Positions 55,289-63,770 of a DNA stretch of 64,000 nucleotides are shown piece after piece; position 1 is the first letter of the stretch; each line of letters begins with the position of its first letter. The notes beneath the pieces were generated by a model. That model was not told where the DNA came from, did not search any database, and saw nothing but the letters and a program-made list of their open reading frames with translations. Source of the DNA: JAZRYE01 sp045600585 (GTDB lineage: Bacteria > Bacillota_I > Bacilli_A > RFN20 > CAG-826); the NCBI GenBank assembly GCA_045600585.1, contig JAZRYE010000011.1:1-64000 (forward strand), given 5' to 3'. A program made the translations under genes and the position numbers.

Positions 55289-56068
55289 ATGGAAGAAACA
55301 CCAATTAATCAAAATGTCCAATCTGAAAACGAAGGATTATCGTTAAAAGACATATTCTACATTATCAAAAAGCATTTATTAGCAATCTGCTTATTTGTTG
55401 TTGTTGCTACTGGTGCTGGTTTTGGTTTAGGCAAAGTTAAAAATAAAATATCACCTCAATATACAAGCCACGCAACTATGATGGTTTCCGTTGATGAAGG
55501 TGTATCTTTAACACAAGGTTATACATATTCTAAATATATTTCAGAAACAGTTGCTGTCTTATTAAAAGAAGACGCTGTTATTGATCCAGTTGCACAAGAA
55601 TTAGGTATGAGAAGTTCAACAATTAAAAAGAACTTATCTGCTAACTTAATTCAAGACACTTTAATTATTAGAGTTTCTTATACATGCACAAATCCAAATG
55701 AAGCAATTACCATTATTAATAAAGTATGTGATTCAGCAGTTACAATTGCTAACTTACCTGATCCAGTTGATCCATCTAAAGATAAATATCCTTTATTACA
55801 TGGTAACATTGCTCCCGTAACTTACGCTGATAACAGCAAAGTCACATTAGCATCTGTTACAAAGAAATATACATTAATCGCTTTTGCAGCAGGTGTAGTT
55901 CTTGCAGCAGCATATGTTGTAATTAGAGAAATGTTTGATAACTCATTTAAGAGCAACGCAGAAATTGAAAGAGAACTTGGTATGCCAGTTCTTGCTAATA
56001 TCCCATCTTATGAAATCAAAGACTTAGAAGAGATTCATAAGGAAAAAGAAATGGGAGGTAAGAAATAA
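55289..56068 (+). CDS. chain-length determinant (Wzz/CpsC-like) protein
   Basis: The ATG at 55289 is chosen because AGGGAG precedes it; an in-frame start 60 bases upstream lacks one. The 259-residue protein has two membrane helices, one near residues 31-50 (LLAICLFVVVATGAGFGLG) and one near 195-215. The periplasm-side domain between them contains QYTSHATMMVSVDEG. The helix-domain-helix plan is that of Wzz/CpsC proteins, which control polysaccharide length and activate the CpsD kinase. The next gene overlaps its stop by one base (TAATG). No promoter hexamers were matched with confidence in the gap before it. Confidence 0.9.
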   Translation: MEETPINQNVQSENEGLSLKDIFYIIKKHLLAICLFVVVATGAGFGLGKVKNKISPQYTSHATMMVSVDEGVSLTQGYTYSKYISETVAVLLKEDAVIDPVAQELGMRSSTIKKNLSANLIQDTLIIRVSYTCTNPNEAITIINKVCDSAVTIANLPDPVDPSKDKYPLLHGNIAPVTYADNSKVTLASVTKKYTLIAFAAGVVLAAAYVVIREMFDNSFKSNAEIERELGMPVLANIPSYEIKDLEEIHKEKEMGGKK

Positions 56069-56877
56069 TGAAATTCCATTTTAAAAGAAGAGTAAAATCT
56101 ACAAGCGCATCAAATCCTCGTTATCGTGTTATTACTTCTTTAAAGCCAGACAGCATGGCTGCTGAAGCTTATAGAAGAATTAAGGTCGGTCTTGAATATA
56201 GTGAAGTTGATAAAAAGCTTCAAGTCATTCAAGTCTGTTCCGCTTCCCAAGGTGAAGGTAAGACAACAATGTTATTAAATGTTGCCGCTACTTATCACGA
56301 AGAAAATAAAAAAGTCATCGTCGTTGACCTTGACTTCAGAAGACCAAAGGTTCATAGAGCATTCTCTATTGAAGATAAAAATGGTGTTACTGATTACTTA
56401 ACTGGAAAGATAACACTAGAAGAAGCTATTAAACATTCTAATGTATTAGGCTTTGATTGTTTAAATAGAGGTTCTAAGACACCTTATCCAAACGCTTTAA
56501 TCGGTAGTGTAGAAATGAAGAACTTATTCGCTAAATTAAAGGAAATGTACGACATTATCCTTGTCGACTGTCCTCCAGCTTTAGCGGTATCTGATTCATC
56601 ATCTATTGCTCCATTAACAGATGGATGCATATTCGTAATTAACAAGAAAGTAACTGACAAAAATGCTGCAAAGGAGGCAGTAAAGTTACTAAGACAGTCT
56701 GGTGTTAACTTATTAGGCACAGTTTTCCTTGGAATTGATGAAAAGGATAGATATTATTCATCTAAGTATTACGGTAAATATTACCGTGGCTATTATGGCT
56801 ATAGAGATAGACAAGATAGCTCAGATACACCAGAACAAGAAGTAGAGACAGAAGAAAAGAAAGAAGAATCAAAGTAA
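56068..56877 (+). CDS. capsular tyrosine kinase (CpsD/CapB-like)
   Basis: This 269-residue BY-kinase phosphorylates its own tyrosine cluster and sets chain length with the adjacent Wzz-like protein. The Walker A is SQGEGKTT near residues 59-66. The second motif VIVVDLDFRRPK, an early RIKVGLEYSE segment, and the IILVDCPPAL strand follow. The C-terminal tail carries a tyrosine-rich run (YYSSKYYGKYYRGYYGYRDR) where autophosphorylation normally happens. It acts on the inner face of the membrane. It is coupled to the Wzz-like gene upstream and followed by the PHP phosphatase that would reverse the phosphorylation. Confidence 0.95.
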   Translation: MKFHFKRRVKSTSASNPRYRVITSLKPDSMAAEAYRRIKVGLEYSEVDKKLQVIQVCSASQGEGKTTMLLNVAATYHEENKKVIVVDLDFRRPKVHRAFSIEDKNGVTDYLTGKITLEEAIKHSNVLGFDCLNRGSKTPYPNALIGSVEMKNLFAKLKEMYDIILVDCPPALAVSDSSSIAPLTDGCIFVINKKVTDKNAAKEAVKLLRQSGVNLLGTVFLGIDEKDRYYSSKYYGKYYRGYYGYRDRQDSSDTPEQEVETEEKKEESK

Positions 56878-56900
56878 TTATCGAAGGGAGTTAATATAAT

Positions 56901-57563
56901 ATGCTTGATATTCATTCACATATTATACCTAACGTCGATGATGGTTCATCTTCCATGTCTACTTCAATAAAGATGCTTAAAGAAGAAGTAGAGAATGGGG
57001 TAACAGAAGTTATCCTCACACCTCATTACTTCTTTAAGAAATATAGTTGTGAAGTTCGTAAGCTCAAAGCCGCTTATAATGAACTAGTAAGTGTAGTGGA
57101 AAAGGAAAACATTCCTTTGAAATTATACTTAGGCCAAGAAATATATTTTACCAATAGAGTGGATCTCGTAGATATGCTCAATAAAGGCGAAATCCTAACT
57201 CTAAATGGTACCCAGCACGTCTTATTAGAATTCAACCTTGCAAAAGAAGTTGAAGACTTATCCGAGGCGATATATAACTTCACAAGGTGCGGTTATCAAG
57301 TAATTGTAGCCCACGTTGAGCGATATACCTGGATTACTAAAGAAAAAGTAAACCAAATGATTAATGAGGGAGCGTTAATTCAAGTTAACGCAGAATCATT
57401 ACTCGGCAGAAACGGCATTAAAGTTAAATTGTTTTCTCAATCTATAGTTCGTAGAGGAATGGTTAACTTTATTGCTAGTGATGTTCATTCATTTAAGAAA
57501 AACGAATTAGCAAAAGCTAATAAAAGATTTAGTAAATATATTAAAGAAGTTAAATTATTTTAA
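56901..57563 (+). CDS. PHP-type protein-tyrosine phosphatase (CpsB/YwqE-like)
   Basis: This 220-residue phosphatase starts LDIHSHIIPNVDDGS, in which His 5 and His 7 are the first metal ligands of the PHP fold. Further metal-binding segments TPHYFF, GQEIY, VIVAHVERY and FIASDVHS all follow in family order. It should dephosphorylate the CpsD-like kinase encoded upstream. The ribosome binding site is AAGGGAG. It is part of the Wzz-kinase-phosphatase module of Gram-positive capsule loci. Confidence 0.95.
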   Translation: MLDIHSHIIPNVDDGSSSMSTSIKMLKEEVENGVTEVILTPHYFFKKYSCEVRKLKAAYNELVSVVEKENIPLKLYLGQEIYFTNRVDLVDMLNKGEILTLNGTQHVLLEFNLAKEVEDLSEAIYNFTRCGYQVIVAHVERYTWITKEKVNQMINEGALIQVNAESLLGRNGIKVKLFSQSIVRRGMVNFIASDVHSFKKNELAKANKRFSKYIKEVKLF

Positions 57564-57568
57564 TTAAT

Positions 57569-59512
57569 ATGAAAAAGGTTTTTAACTATTTAAAAAGCAT
57601 TCGTTGGTTATTATTTATATACGATGTTTTGCTTTACACTTTAGTCTATGCCTTCTTCATATTTTTTTCTTCCATAAGTTTTGCTGAATGGCAAATCTAT
57701 GTCCACTTCGGTATTTATCTTGCTCTAATCTTTATTTTTAGAATGCTTTGGCGTGTTTATAGACAGATTTGGAGATATGGTGGAATTCAATCTTATTTAA
57801 GATTAATCTTCGCTGATTTAACCGCAATGGCGGCTTATATCATAATTGATATATGTTTAATGAAGTTCTATTACCTCATGATTCCTCGTGCAATCATGAT
57901 CTTTGCTACTTATCTATTAGGATGCTTAGTTTATAGAATGATGTATAGATATATCTATAAATGTGTCAAAAGAGATTCTAAATTTGGAAAATTTATCTTT
58001 GGATTTATCAATATCTTTGGTAGATCAAATATTAATTTAGATAGCCAAGATACAGTTAATAAGATCAAAGTAGCTATCTTTGGAGCCGGAAGTGTTGGAA
58101 CATCTTTAGCAGAAGAATTATTAACAAATAAAAATTCTAACTATGTTCCAAGATTATTTATCGATGATGATAAAGACAAGATTGGTAGAGAAATCTCTGG
58201 CATTGCTGTTAAAGATGTAAATGATGTTGATTCATCAGTATTACATCATTATGAGATACAAGAAGTTATCTTTGCTGTATCTCATCTTAAAGTTGAAGAA
58301 AAGAAGAGATTATATGAATTATATAAAGGATATGGATTAAGACTTAAAACTTATGACTATCCTGATATGCAAAATGCATCTAGTTCATCTAAACGTAAAT
58401 TAAGAGAATTTGATATTGAAGAATTATTATTTAGGGCACCTTTAAATGTTACTAACGATAAGACCACTGAATTCTATAAGAATAAAGTTATATTAGTTAC
58501 AGGTGGAGGTGGCTCTATTGGTAGTGAAATTTGTCGTCAAATCGCAAAAATGGAACCAAAACAAATCATTGTCTTAGACATTTATGAAAACTGTGCTTAT
58601 GACATTCAACAAGAGCTAAAAATCAAATATAAAGATGCATTAGATTTAAAAGTAGAAATCTGTTCTATTACTAATAGACCAGGATTAGAAAAAGTATTTA
58701 AAACTTATAGACCTAATATCGTTATTATGGCAGCAGCCCATAAGCATGTCCCATTAATGGAACATAATGTTATTGAAGCAGTTGATAACAATGTCTTTGG
58801 TACATTAAATACAGTCCTTTTAGCAGAACAATATAATGTTGATCGTGTTCATATGGTATCAACAGATAAATCTGTTAATCCAACATCTATTATGGGTGCA
58901 ACTAAACGTATATGTGAAATGATTGTTCAATCACATTCGAAAATTGAACAACATACAACATTCTCAATTACAAGATTTGGTAATGTATTAGGAAGCGCTG
59001 GATCAGTTATCCCATTATTTAAAAAAGAAATCGCTAATGGGGGACCAGTAACTATTACAGATAAACGTATCATCAGATACTTTATGACAATCCCAGAAGC
59101 ATCGCAGTTAGTGTTAACAAGTGCTTCAATGGCTAAAAATGGTGAGCTATTTGCTCTTGATATGGGTGAACCAGTTAAGATATTAGATCTTGCTGAAAAC
59201 ATGATTAGACTTGCTGGATATGAACCTGATGTTGATATCAAGATAGAAGAGACAGGATTAAGACCTGGAGAAAAGTTATATGAGGAACTTCTAATTAAAA
59301 CAGAAGAACTTGATAAAACAGATAATGAATTAATCTTTATTGAAAGAGATGAACCAATATCATTAGATGAACTTGATATAAAGTTAAATTCACTACAAAA
59401 AGCAGTAGACTCTAATGATGATGAATTAGCAAGAACAGCTGTTATTAAAAGCGTTCCAACGTTTGTAGATAATAGAAAAGTTAATTCAGAATTCACTGGT
59501 AACGAAAGATAA
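57569..59512 (+). CDS. nucleotide-sugar 4,6-dehydratase (CapD/EpsC/PglF family)
   Basis: This 647-residue enzyme has four N-terminal membrane helices (about 10-130), a first Rossmann-like domain (AIFGAGSVGTSLAEELL near 170), and a C-terminal short-chain dehydrogenase domain starting at VILVTGGGGSIGSEICRQIA (about 308). The dehydratase signature STDKSVNPTSIMGATKR holds the Met-x3-Lys form of the catalytic pair of this membrane-bound family. It would convert a UDP-N-acetyl sugar into a 4-keto-6-deoxy sugar for the capsule. The length is normal for the family. It starts five bases after the phosphatase gene and ends at a terminator at 59519. Confidence 0.95.
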   Translation: MKKVFNYLKSIRWLLFIYDVLLYTLVYAFFIFFSSISFAEWQIYVHFGIYLALIFIFRMLWRVYRQIWRYGGIQSYLRLIFADLTAMAAYIIIDICLMKFYYLMIPRAIMIFATYLLGCLVYRMMYRYIYKCVKRDSKFGKFIFGFINIFGRSNINLDSQDTVNKIKVAIFGAGSVGTSLAEELLTNKNSNYVPRLFIDDDKDKIGREISGIAVKDVNDVDSSVLHHYEIQEVIFAVSHLKVEEKKRLYELYKGYGLRLKTYDYPDMQNASSSSKRKLREFDIEELLFRAPLNVTNDKTTEFYKNKVILVTGGGGSIGSEICRQIAKMEPKQIIVLDIYENCAYDIQQELKIKYKDALDLKVEICSITNRPGLEKVFKTYRPNIVIMAAAHKHVPLMEHNVIEAVDNNVFGTLNTVLLAEQYNVDRVHMVSTDKSVNPTSIMGATKRICEMIVQSHSKIEQHTTFSITRFGNVLGSAGSVIPLFKKEIANGGPVTITDKRIIRYFMTIPEASQLVLTSASMAKNGELFALDMGEPVKILDLAENMIRLAGYEPDVDIKIEETGLRPGEKLYEELLIKTEELDKTDNELIFIERDEPISLDELDIKLNSLQKAVDSNDDELARTAVIKSVPTFVDNRKVNSEFTGNER

Positions 59513-59518
59513 TTTAAG

Positions 59519-59544
59519 AAGCGGTTTCTATTTGAACCGCTTTT
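59519..59544 (+). terminator. terminator after the dehydratase gene
   Basis: AAGCGGTT (59519-59526) pairs with AACCGCTT (59535-59542), with T residues following. It separates the kinase/dehydratase unit from the pyrophosphorylase gene. Confidence 0.85.
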
Positions 59545-59591
59545 GTTTTATACTTAATAAGGTTTATAAAATAAAAAGAAGGATTTTTAAT

Positions 59592-60809
59592 ATGAATCTA
59601 GAACAAGCAAAAGCTAAATTAGCTAAATATAATCAAGAGCATTTATTGAAGTATTATGACGAATTAAACGCTGAACAAAAACAAGACTTATTAGATCAAG
59701 TTGAAAGCACAGATTTTAGTGTTATTGGTCAAAAAACTTTTGAAGCAAAAGTCACAGAAATTACACCTATTAAAGTATTAACATTAAATGAAATTGCTAA
59801 AGAAGAAAAAGAAGATAAAGAATACGGTTTAGAATGTTTAAGAACTAACAAAGTGGCACTTCTTTTAGTTGCTGGTGGCATGGGAACTAGACTTGGTTCT
59901 TCTAATCCAAAGGGTATGTATAATGTTGGATTAACTAGAGAATTATACATTTTTGAATGCCAAATTAATAACATCTTAGATGTTGTTAAAGAAGCAGGTG
60001 TTTATCCATATTTATTCATTATGACTTCTCCTAAAAATGATGTTGCTACTCGTAACTTCTTTATGGAAAAGAATTACTTTGGATATGATGCATCTAAAGT
60101 CCATTTCTTCATCCAAAATATGGCGCCTATCGTCGATATGAATGGCAAAGTATTATTAGAAGAAAAAGGACAAATCGCTCTTTCTCCTAATGGTAATGGA
60201 GGATGGTTTACATCATTTGTTAATTCTGGATTAATGGAAATTGTAAAAAAAGAAGGTATTGAATATTTCAACCTTTATGCAGTTGATAATGTCTTACAAA
60301 GAATTGCTGATCCAGTATTTATTGGAGCAACATTAAAAGGCAAATACTCATGTGGAGCTAAAGTCATTAAAAAAGCTAACCCATATGAAGGATTAGGCGT
60401 TATGTGTTTAGCAAATAATAGACCTGCAATTGTTGAATACTATGAACTTACAGATGATATGAGATTTGCTAAAGATGAACAAGGTGAATACATCTATTAT
60501 TACGGAGTAATTATGAATTACTTATTCTCTGTTAATAATTTATTAAGAATTATGAATGAATCATTACCACTTCATAAAGCATTTAAGAAATGTGCTTATA
60601 TTGATGAAGAAGGCAATAAAGTAACTCCAACAGAACCTAATGCTTATAAATATGAAGCTCTTGCGGTTGACTTAGTTAAGTTAATGGATTCTTGTTTACC
60701 ATATGAAGTAGTGAGAAATAAAGAATTCGCACCTATTAAGAATTTAACTGGTGTTGATTCCGTTGAATCTGCTAGAGAATTATTAAAAGAAAACGGAGTA
60801 AAACTCTAA
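59592..60809 (+). CDS. UDP-sugar pyrophosphorylase (UAP/UDPGP family)
   Basis: The ATG at 59592 is chosen over an in-frame codon at 59532 because AAGAAGGA precedes it and the upstream part is in the terminator. The 405-residue enzyme has LLVAGGMGTRLGSSNPKG, the nucleotide-binding motif of UDP-N-acetylhexosamine and UDP-glucose pyrophosphorylases. Further conserved blocks are IMTSPKND, GWFTSFVNSG, LYAVDNVLQRIADPVFIG and KANPYEGLGVM. These blocks are closer to the UDP-N-acetylglucosamine type than to bacterial GalU. It would make UDP-GlcNAc or a related donor from UTP and a sugar phosphate for capsule synthesis. Confidence 0.9.
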   Translation: MNLEQAKAKLAKYNQEHLLKYYDELNAEQKQDLLDQVESTDFSVIGQKTFEAKVTEITPIKVLTLNEIAKEEKEDKEYGLECLRTNKVALLLVAGGMGTRLGSSNPKGMYNVGLTRELYIFECQINNILDVVKEAGVYPYLFIMTSPKNDVATRNFFMEKNYFGYDASKVHFFIQNMAPIVDMNGKVLLEEKGQIALSPNGNGGWFTSFVNSGLMEIVKKEGIEYFNLYAVDNVLQRIADPVFIGATLKGKYSCGAKVIKKANPYEGLGVMCLANNRPAIVEYYELTDDMRFAKDEQGEYIYYYGVIMNYLFSVNNLLRIMNESLPLHKAFKKCAYIDEEGNKVTPTEPNAYKYEALAVDLVKLMDSCLPYEVVRNKEFAPIKNLTGVDSVESARELLKENGVKL

Positions 60810-60827
60810 TAACAATAAACATTATAA

Positions 60828-60853
60828 AGGCGGTTTAATTCAAACCGCTTTTT
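60828..60853 (+). terminator. terminator of the pyrophosphorylase gene
   Basis: AGGCGGTTT (60828-60836) pairs with AAACCGCTT (60842-60850), followed by T residues. Its stem resembles the one at 59519. Confidence 0.85.
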
Positions 60854-60896
60854 AAATAGTTATTAAGTTATGTAAACTTAGGTCAAAAATAACTTA

Positions 60897-60926
60897 TTGT
60901 AAAAATACATAATTATAAAATATAAT
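60897..60926 (+). promoter_or_regulatory. promoter of the LoaP-glycosyltransferase operon
   Basis: TTGTAA (60897-60902) and TATAAT (60921-60926) are 18 bases apart. The expected start near 60933 gives a leader of about 160 bases before the antiterminator gene. Confidence 0.55.
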
Positions 60927-60932
60927 TAACTT

Positions 60933-61080
60933 GGTTATTTATTAACCCATTTTGTGATACTTATTAGACAGTACGTGAAGCTAGGCACATGTATTTAGGT
61001 AGGTTGATATCTCTTTCTTGATAATGTCAAGAATGTCTGCTATGCGACAAAAATGTTAATTTATATTATCAAAGATAATA
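60933..61080 (+). ncRNA. structured leader RNA before the LoaP gene
   Basis: GGTTA (60933-60937) pairs with TAACC (60943-60947) at the likely 5-prime end. AGACA (60966-60970) pairs with TGTCT (61034-61038), enclosing TTCTTGA (61015-61021) / TCAAGAA (61027-61033), which stacks next to it. The region has no open reading frame of note. LoaP-type antiterminators act with RNA hairpins in leaders, so this is a candidate target. It matches no riboswitch class that I recognise. Confidence 0.5.
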
Positions 61081-61092
61081 TAAGGAGCAATT

Positions 61093-61623
61093 ATGTATTT
61101 TGCAATTCATGTTCAAGGTGGTAAAGAAAAGACAATTATTGAAGTAATCAATAATAAGTTAGATAAAACTCATTTTGATGAAGTGTTTTCACCTGTTCGT
61201 GAATCAATAAGAAAAAAAGATGGGAAAGAATATACGATTAATGAAGTATTATTTCCTGGATATATATTTGTTAGCACGAACGATCCAAAAGCATTCGCGG
61301 CAGAATTATTCTATATACCTCAATATGCAAGAATGTTAGGTAGAGATGAATCTAGTGGTGACTATTTACCATTATCAGAAGAAGAAGTTGTCATGATGGA
61401 TACTTTATGTGGTAAAGAAGTAGATAGAACTTTAAAAGCTTCTTTAATCCAACTCGAAGAAGGTAAAAAAGTTAAAGTCGTTTATGGACAGTTACAAGGA
61501 TTAGAAGGATATATTTATAAAGTCGATCTACATAAAAGAATATGCACATTAAGAATATCTATCTTAGGTAATAAGTTAGATCTTAATGTTCCAATAAGTT
61601 ACGTTAAAAAACAATCCGATTAA
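61093..61623 (+). CDS. loaP: NusG-family antiterminator, LoaP-like
   Basis: This 176-residue protein has an N-terminal NGN domain (YFAIHVQGGKEKTIIEVINN and VLFPGYIFVSTNDP) and a C-terminal KOW domain (KVKVVYGQLQGLEGYIYKVD). The combination with EVFSPVRESIRKKDGKEYTI matches LoaP, the specialised NusG paralog that stops premature termination in long polysaccharide and antibiotic operons. It is too short to be anything else and lies first in a capsule operon with a long leader. The ribosome binding site is AAGGAG. It should help polymerase pass terminators in the glycosyltransferase operon downstream. Confidence 0.9.
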   Translation: MYFAIHVQGGKEKTIIEVINNKLDKTHFDEVFSPVRESIRKKDGKEYTINEVLFPGYIFVSTNDPKAFAAELFYIPQYARMLGRDESSGDYLPLSEEEVVMMDTLCGKEVDRTLKASLIQLEEGKKVKVVYGQLQGLEGYIYKVDLHKRICTLRISILGNKLDLNVPISYVKKQSD

Positions 61624-61626
61624 TAT

Positions 61627-62100
61627 ATGAAAAAACTTACTAAATACCAAACAGTAATGTTAATACTAATAAGCATTACAATTCTTTTTATTTGGATTCA
61701 ATCAATGATGTCAAAAACAGCATCATCAAATGAATCCAGCTTCATCAAAGAAGAAATCGTGGAACCTATCTATGAAGCTATTACAGGTAAACCAGAAGTC
61801 GATTTTGATGTCCGTAAATTAGCGCATGTAATTGAATTTACCGTATTAGGATTAGAAGTATCACTTTTATTCTGTATGGAAAATGCATTCTTAGGAATTG
61901 CCAAAACATATGCATTCTGTGCATTAATCGCGTTCCTAGATGAAACAATACAAATCTTATCTAATAGAGGTCCAATGATCCAAGATGTGTGGATTGATTT
62001 AATTGGAGTATCTATTGGATTAATAGTTGGATTTATTTCGATATTAAGTCATAAGCACTTATATTCGAACAAAAATAAGAAAGTGGAGGCTAATAATTAA
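61627..62100 (+). CDS. VanZ-like membrane protein
   Basis: This 157-residue protein has an N-terminal membrane helix and three more in the second half. The VanZ pattern is clear: RKLAHVIEFTVLG, then FLDETIQILSNRGPMIQDVW and a following IDLIGVSIGLIVG helix. VanZ-like proteins are membrane proteins of unclear chemistry, often found in polysaccharide or cell-wall loci. It starts three bases after the LoaP gene and overlaps the next start by one base, so it belongs to the capsule operon. Confidence 0.9.
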   Translation: MKKLTKYQTVMLILISITILFIWIQSMMSKTASSNESSFIKEEIVEPIYEAITGKPEVDFDVRKLAHVIEFTVLGLEVSLLFCMENAFLGIAKTYAFCALIAFLDETIQILSNRGPMIQDVWIDLIGVSIGLIVGFISILSHKHLYSNKNKKVEANN

Positions 62101-62945
62101 TGTTAGTTCTTTGGATTATATTAGGATCTTTTGGTGGCTTATTTGTCTTATTAGGTCTTATTGCTTTAATTAGTCATCCATTCTCAATCTATAAAAATAA
62201 ACCTGAACAAAGAAATCCTATGGAAGGAAAGAAAGTAGTATTTGTTCAAGATGAAAACAATAAAGAAAACGCGGATGGCGTTAAAGGACATCTTGAAGCA
62301 ACAGGCAATAGTGAAAAGAAAAGAAGAGCTTACTCGTTCTTTAAACGCTTAATGGATATTATTGTTTCTTTCTTTGCATTAGTGTTCTTATCTCCAGTTT
62401 TATTAGGCTTATCAATTGCTGTATTTGTTTCTGATCCAGGTCCAGTTGTCTTTACTCAAAAAAGACTTGGTAAGAACAAGAGATATTTTAAATTACATAA
62501 GTTCAGAAGTATGAAAATGTGCACACCTCATGATGTACCTACTCATATGTTAGATAGCCCAGAACAATATATTACTAAAGTTGGTAAATTCATAAGAGCG
62601 CATTCTTTAGATGAGCTCCCTCAAATCTGGGATATCTTTATTGGTAATATGTCTATCATTGGTCCTAGACCTGGTTTATGGAACCAAGATCTATTAACAT
62701 CAGAAAGAGATAAATATAATGCGAATGATGTTAAACCAGGCTTAACAGGTTGGGCCCAAATTAATGGTAGAGATGAACTTGAAATTCCAGAAAAAGCAAA
62801 ACGTGATGGCGAATATGTTGCTAAGTATGGATTTAAAATGGATTGTAAGTGCTTTTTTGGCTCATTACATGTCTTTGGCAAAGACGATAGTGTTGTTGAA
62901 GGGGGCACTGGTGAAATGAAGAAAAAAGAAGAGGAAAATAAGTGA
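62100..62945 (+). CDS. undecaprenyl-phosphate sugar transferase (priming enzyme)
   Basis: This 281-residue protein has an N-terminal membrane helix, a variable linker, and the priming transferase domain from about residue 80. FKRLMDIIVSFFALVFLSPV is the second helix, then DPGPVVFTQKRLGKN, KLHKFRSMK, HSLDELPQIWDIFIGNMS, GPRP, and KPGLTGWAQINGRDE. These are the conserved blocks of WcaJ/EpsL-type phosphoglycosyltransferases. It moves a sugar phosphate onto undecaprenyl phosphate to start the capsule repeat unit. It overlaps the next gene by one base (TGATG). Confidence 0.95.
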   Translation: MLVLWIILGSFGGLFVLLGLIALISHPFSIYKNKPEQRNPMEGKKVVFVQDENNKENADGVKGHLEATGNSEKKRRAYSFFKRLMDIIVSFFALVFLSPVLLGLSIAVFVSDPGPVVFTQKRLGKNKRYFKLHKFRSMKMCTPHDVPTHMLDSPEQYITKVGKFIRAHSLDELPQIWDIFIGNMSIIGPRPGLWNQDLLTSERDKYNANDVKPGLTGWAQINGRDELEIPEKAKRDGEYVAKYGFKMDCKCFFGSLHVFGKDDSVVEGGTGEMKKKEEENK

Positions 62946-63766
62946 TGAGATACTCTGTTTTAATGTCTGTTTATAAGAACGATGATCCTGATTTCTTAAA
63001 AGTAGCGTTAGAGAGTATATATGAAAAACAAACTCGAAAGCCTGATGAAATTGTTGTCGTTTTTGATGGACCGATTCCTGAAACGTTAAATGATGTGCTA
63101 AATAATTTTAGAATTGGAAAAGAGGATGTGGTGTTTTATTATCCTCAGGAAATTAACAAAGGCCTTGGCGAAGCCTTAAGAATTGGCTCAGAAAAATGCA
63201 CCGGTGATTACATTTTTAGAATGGATTCTGATGATATTAGTGCCTCGGATAGGTTTGAAAAGCAAATTGCTTTTATTGAAGCACATCCTGAAATTGATGT
63301 GTTGGGAACAGACATTGCCGAATTTAAGTTTAATCCAAATGAAGAAAACAAAAGAGTTAGACAATGTCCTCAAAATCATGATGACATAGTTAAAATGGGG
63401 AAGAAAAGAAATCCGATGAATCATGTCTCAGTTTGTATGAAGCGTACAGCACTAAATAAATGTGGTGGGTATAGAACGCTTCTTTTATTAGAAGACTATT
63501 ATTTATGGCTAAATATGATTGCTTCTAATTGCAAACTTGCCAATATTAATGAATCTTTGGTTTGTGTAAGAGTGGGGAATGGTTTCGATTCTAAACGTGG
63601 TTCTAAAGAAAGAATTAAAGGTTGGAAAGTTCTTCAAGATTTTATGCTAACGCATTCAATGATTACCAAAAAAGAATCTAAAAAAAATATGCTTTACATA
63701 AGAATATTTGTCAATACTCCTAAGTGGATGAAAAAGATATTATATTCATTGATTTTAAGGAAATAA
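62945..63766 (+). CDS. glycosyltransferase family 2
   Basis: The ATG at 62945 is chosen over an adjacent GTG at 62942 because it overlaps the preceding stop in the usual TGATG manner. The 273-residue GT-A enzyme begins YSVLMSVYKNDDPDFLKVAL. It has EIVVVFDGP, then NKGLGEALRIG, the D-x-D-type metal motif FRMDSDD near residue 95, and the acceptor-site LLLEDYYLW. It should add a sugar to the lipid-linked capsule unit. The donor cannot be read from the sequence. Confidence 0.93.
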   Translation: MRYSVLMSVYKNDDPDFLKVALESIYEKQTRKPDEIVVVFDGPIPETLNDVLNNFRIGKEDVVFYYPQEINKGLGEALRIGSEKCTGDYIFRMDSDDISASDRFEKQIAFIEAHPEIDVLGTDIAEFKFNPNEENKRVRQCPQNHDDIVKMGKKRNPMNHVSVCMKRTALNKCGGYRTLLLLEDYYLWLNMIASNCKLANINESLVCVRVGNGFDSKRGSKERIKGWKVLQDFMLTHSMITKKESKKNMLYIRIFVNTPKWMKKILYSLILRK

Positions 63767-63770
63767 TATT

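Noticed and set aside
58927..59496. Open frame of 189 codons on the minus strand
   Set aside because: It is fully antisense to the well-supported dehydratase gene and is Ser/Leu/Asn-rich as expected of a shadow.
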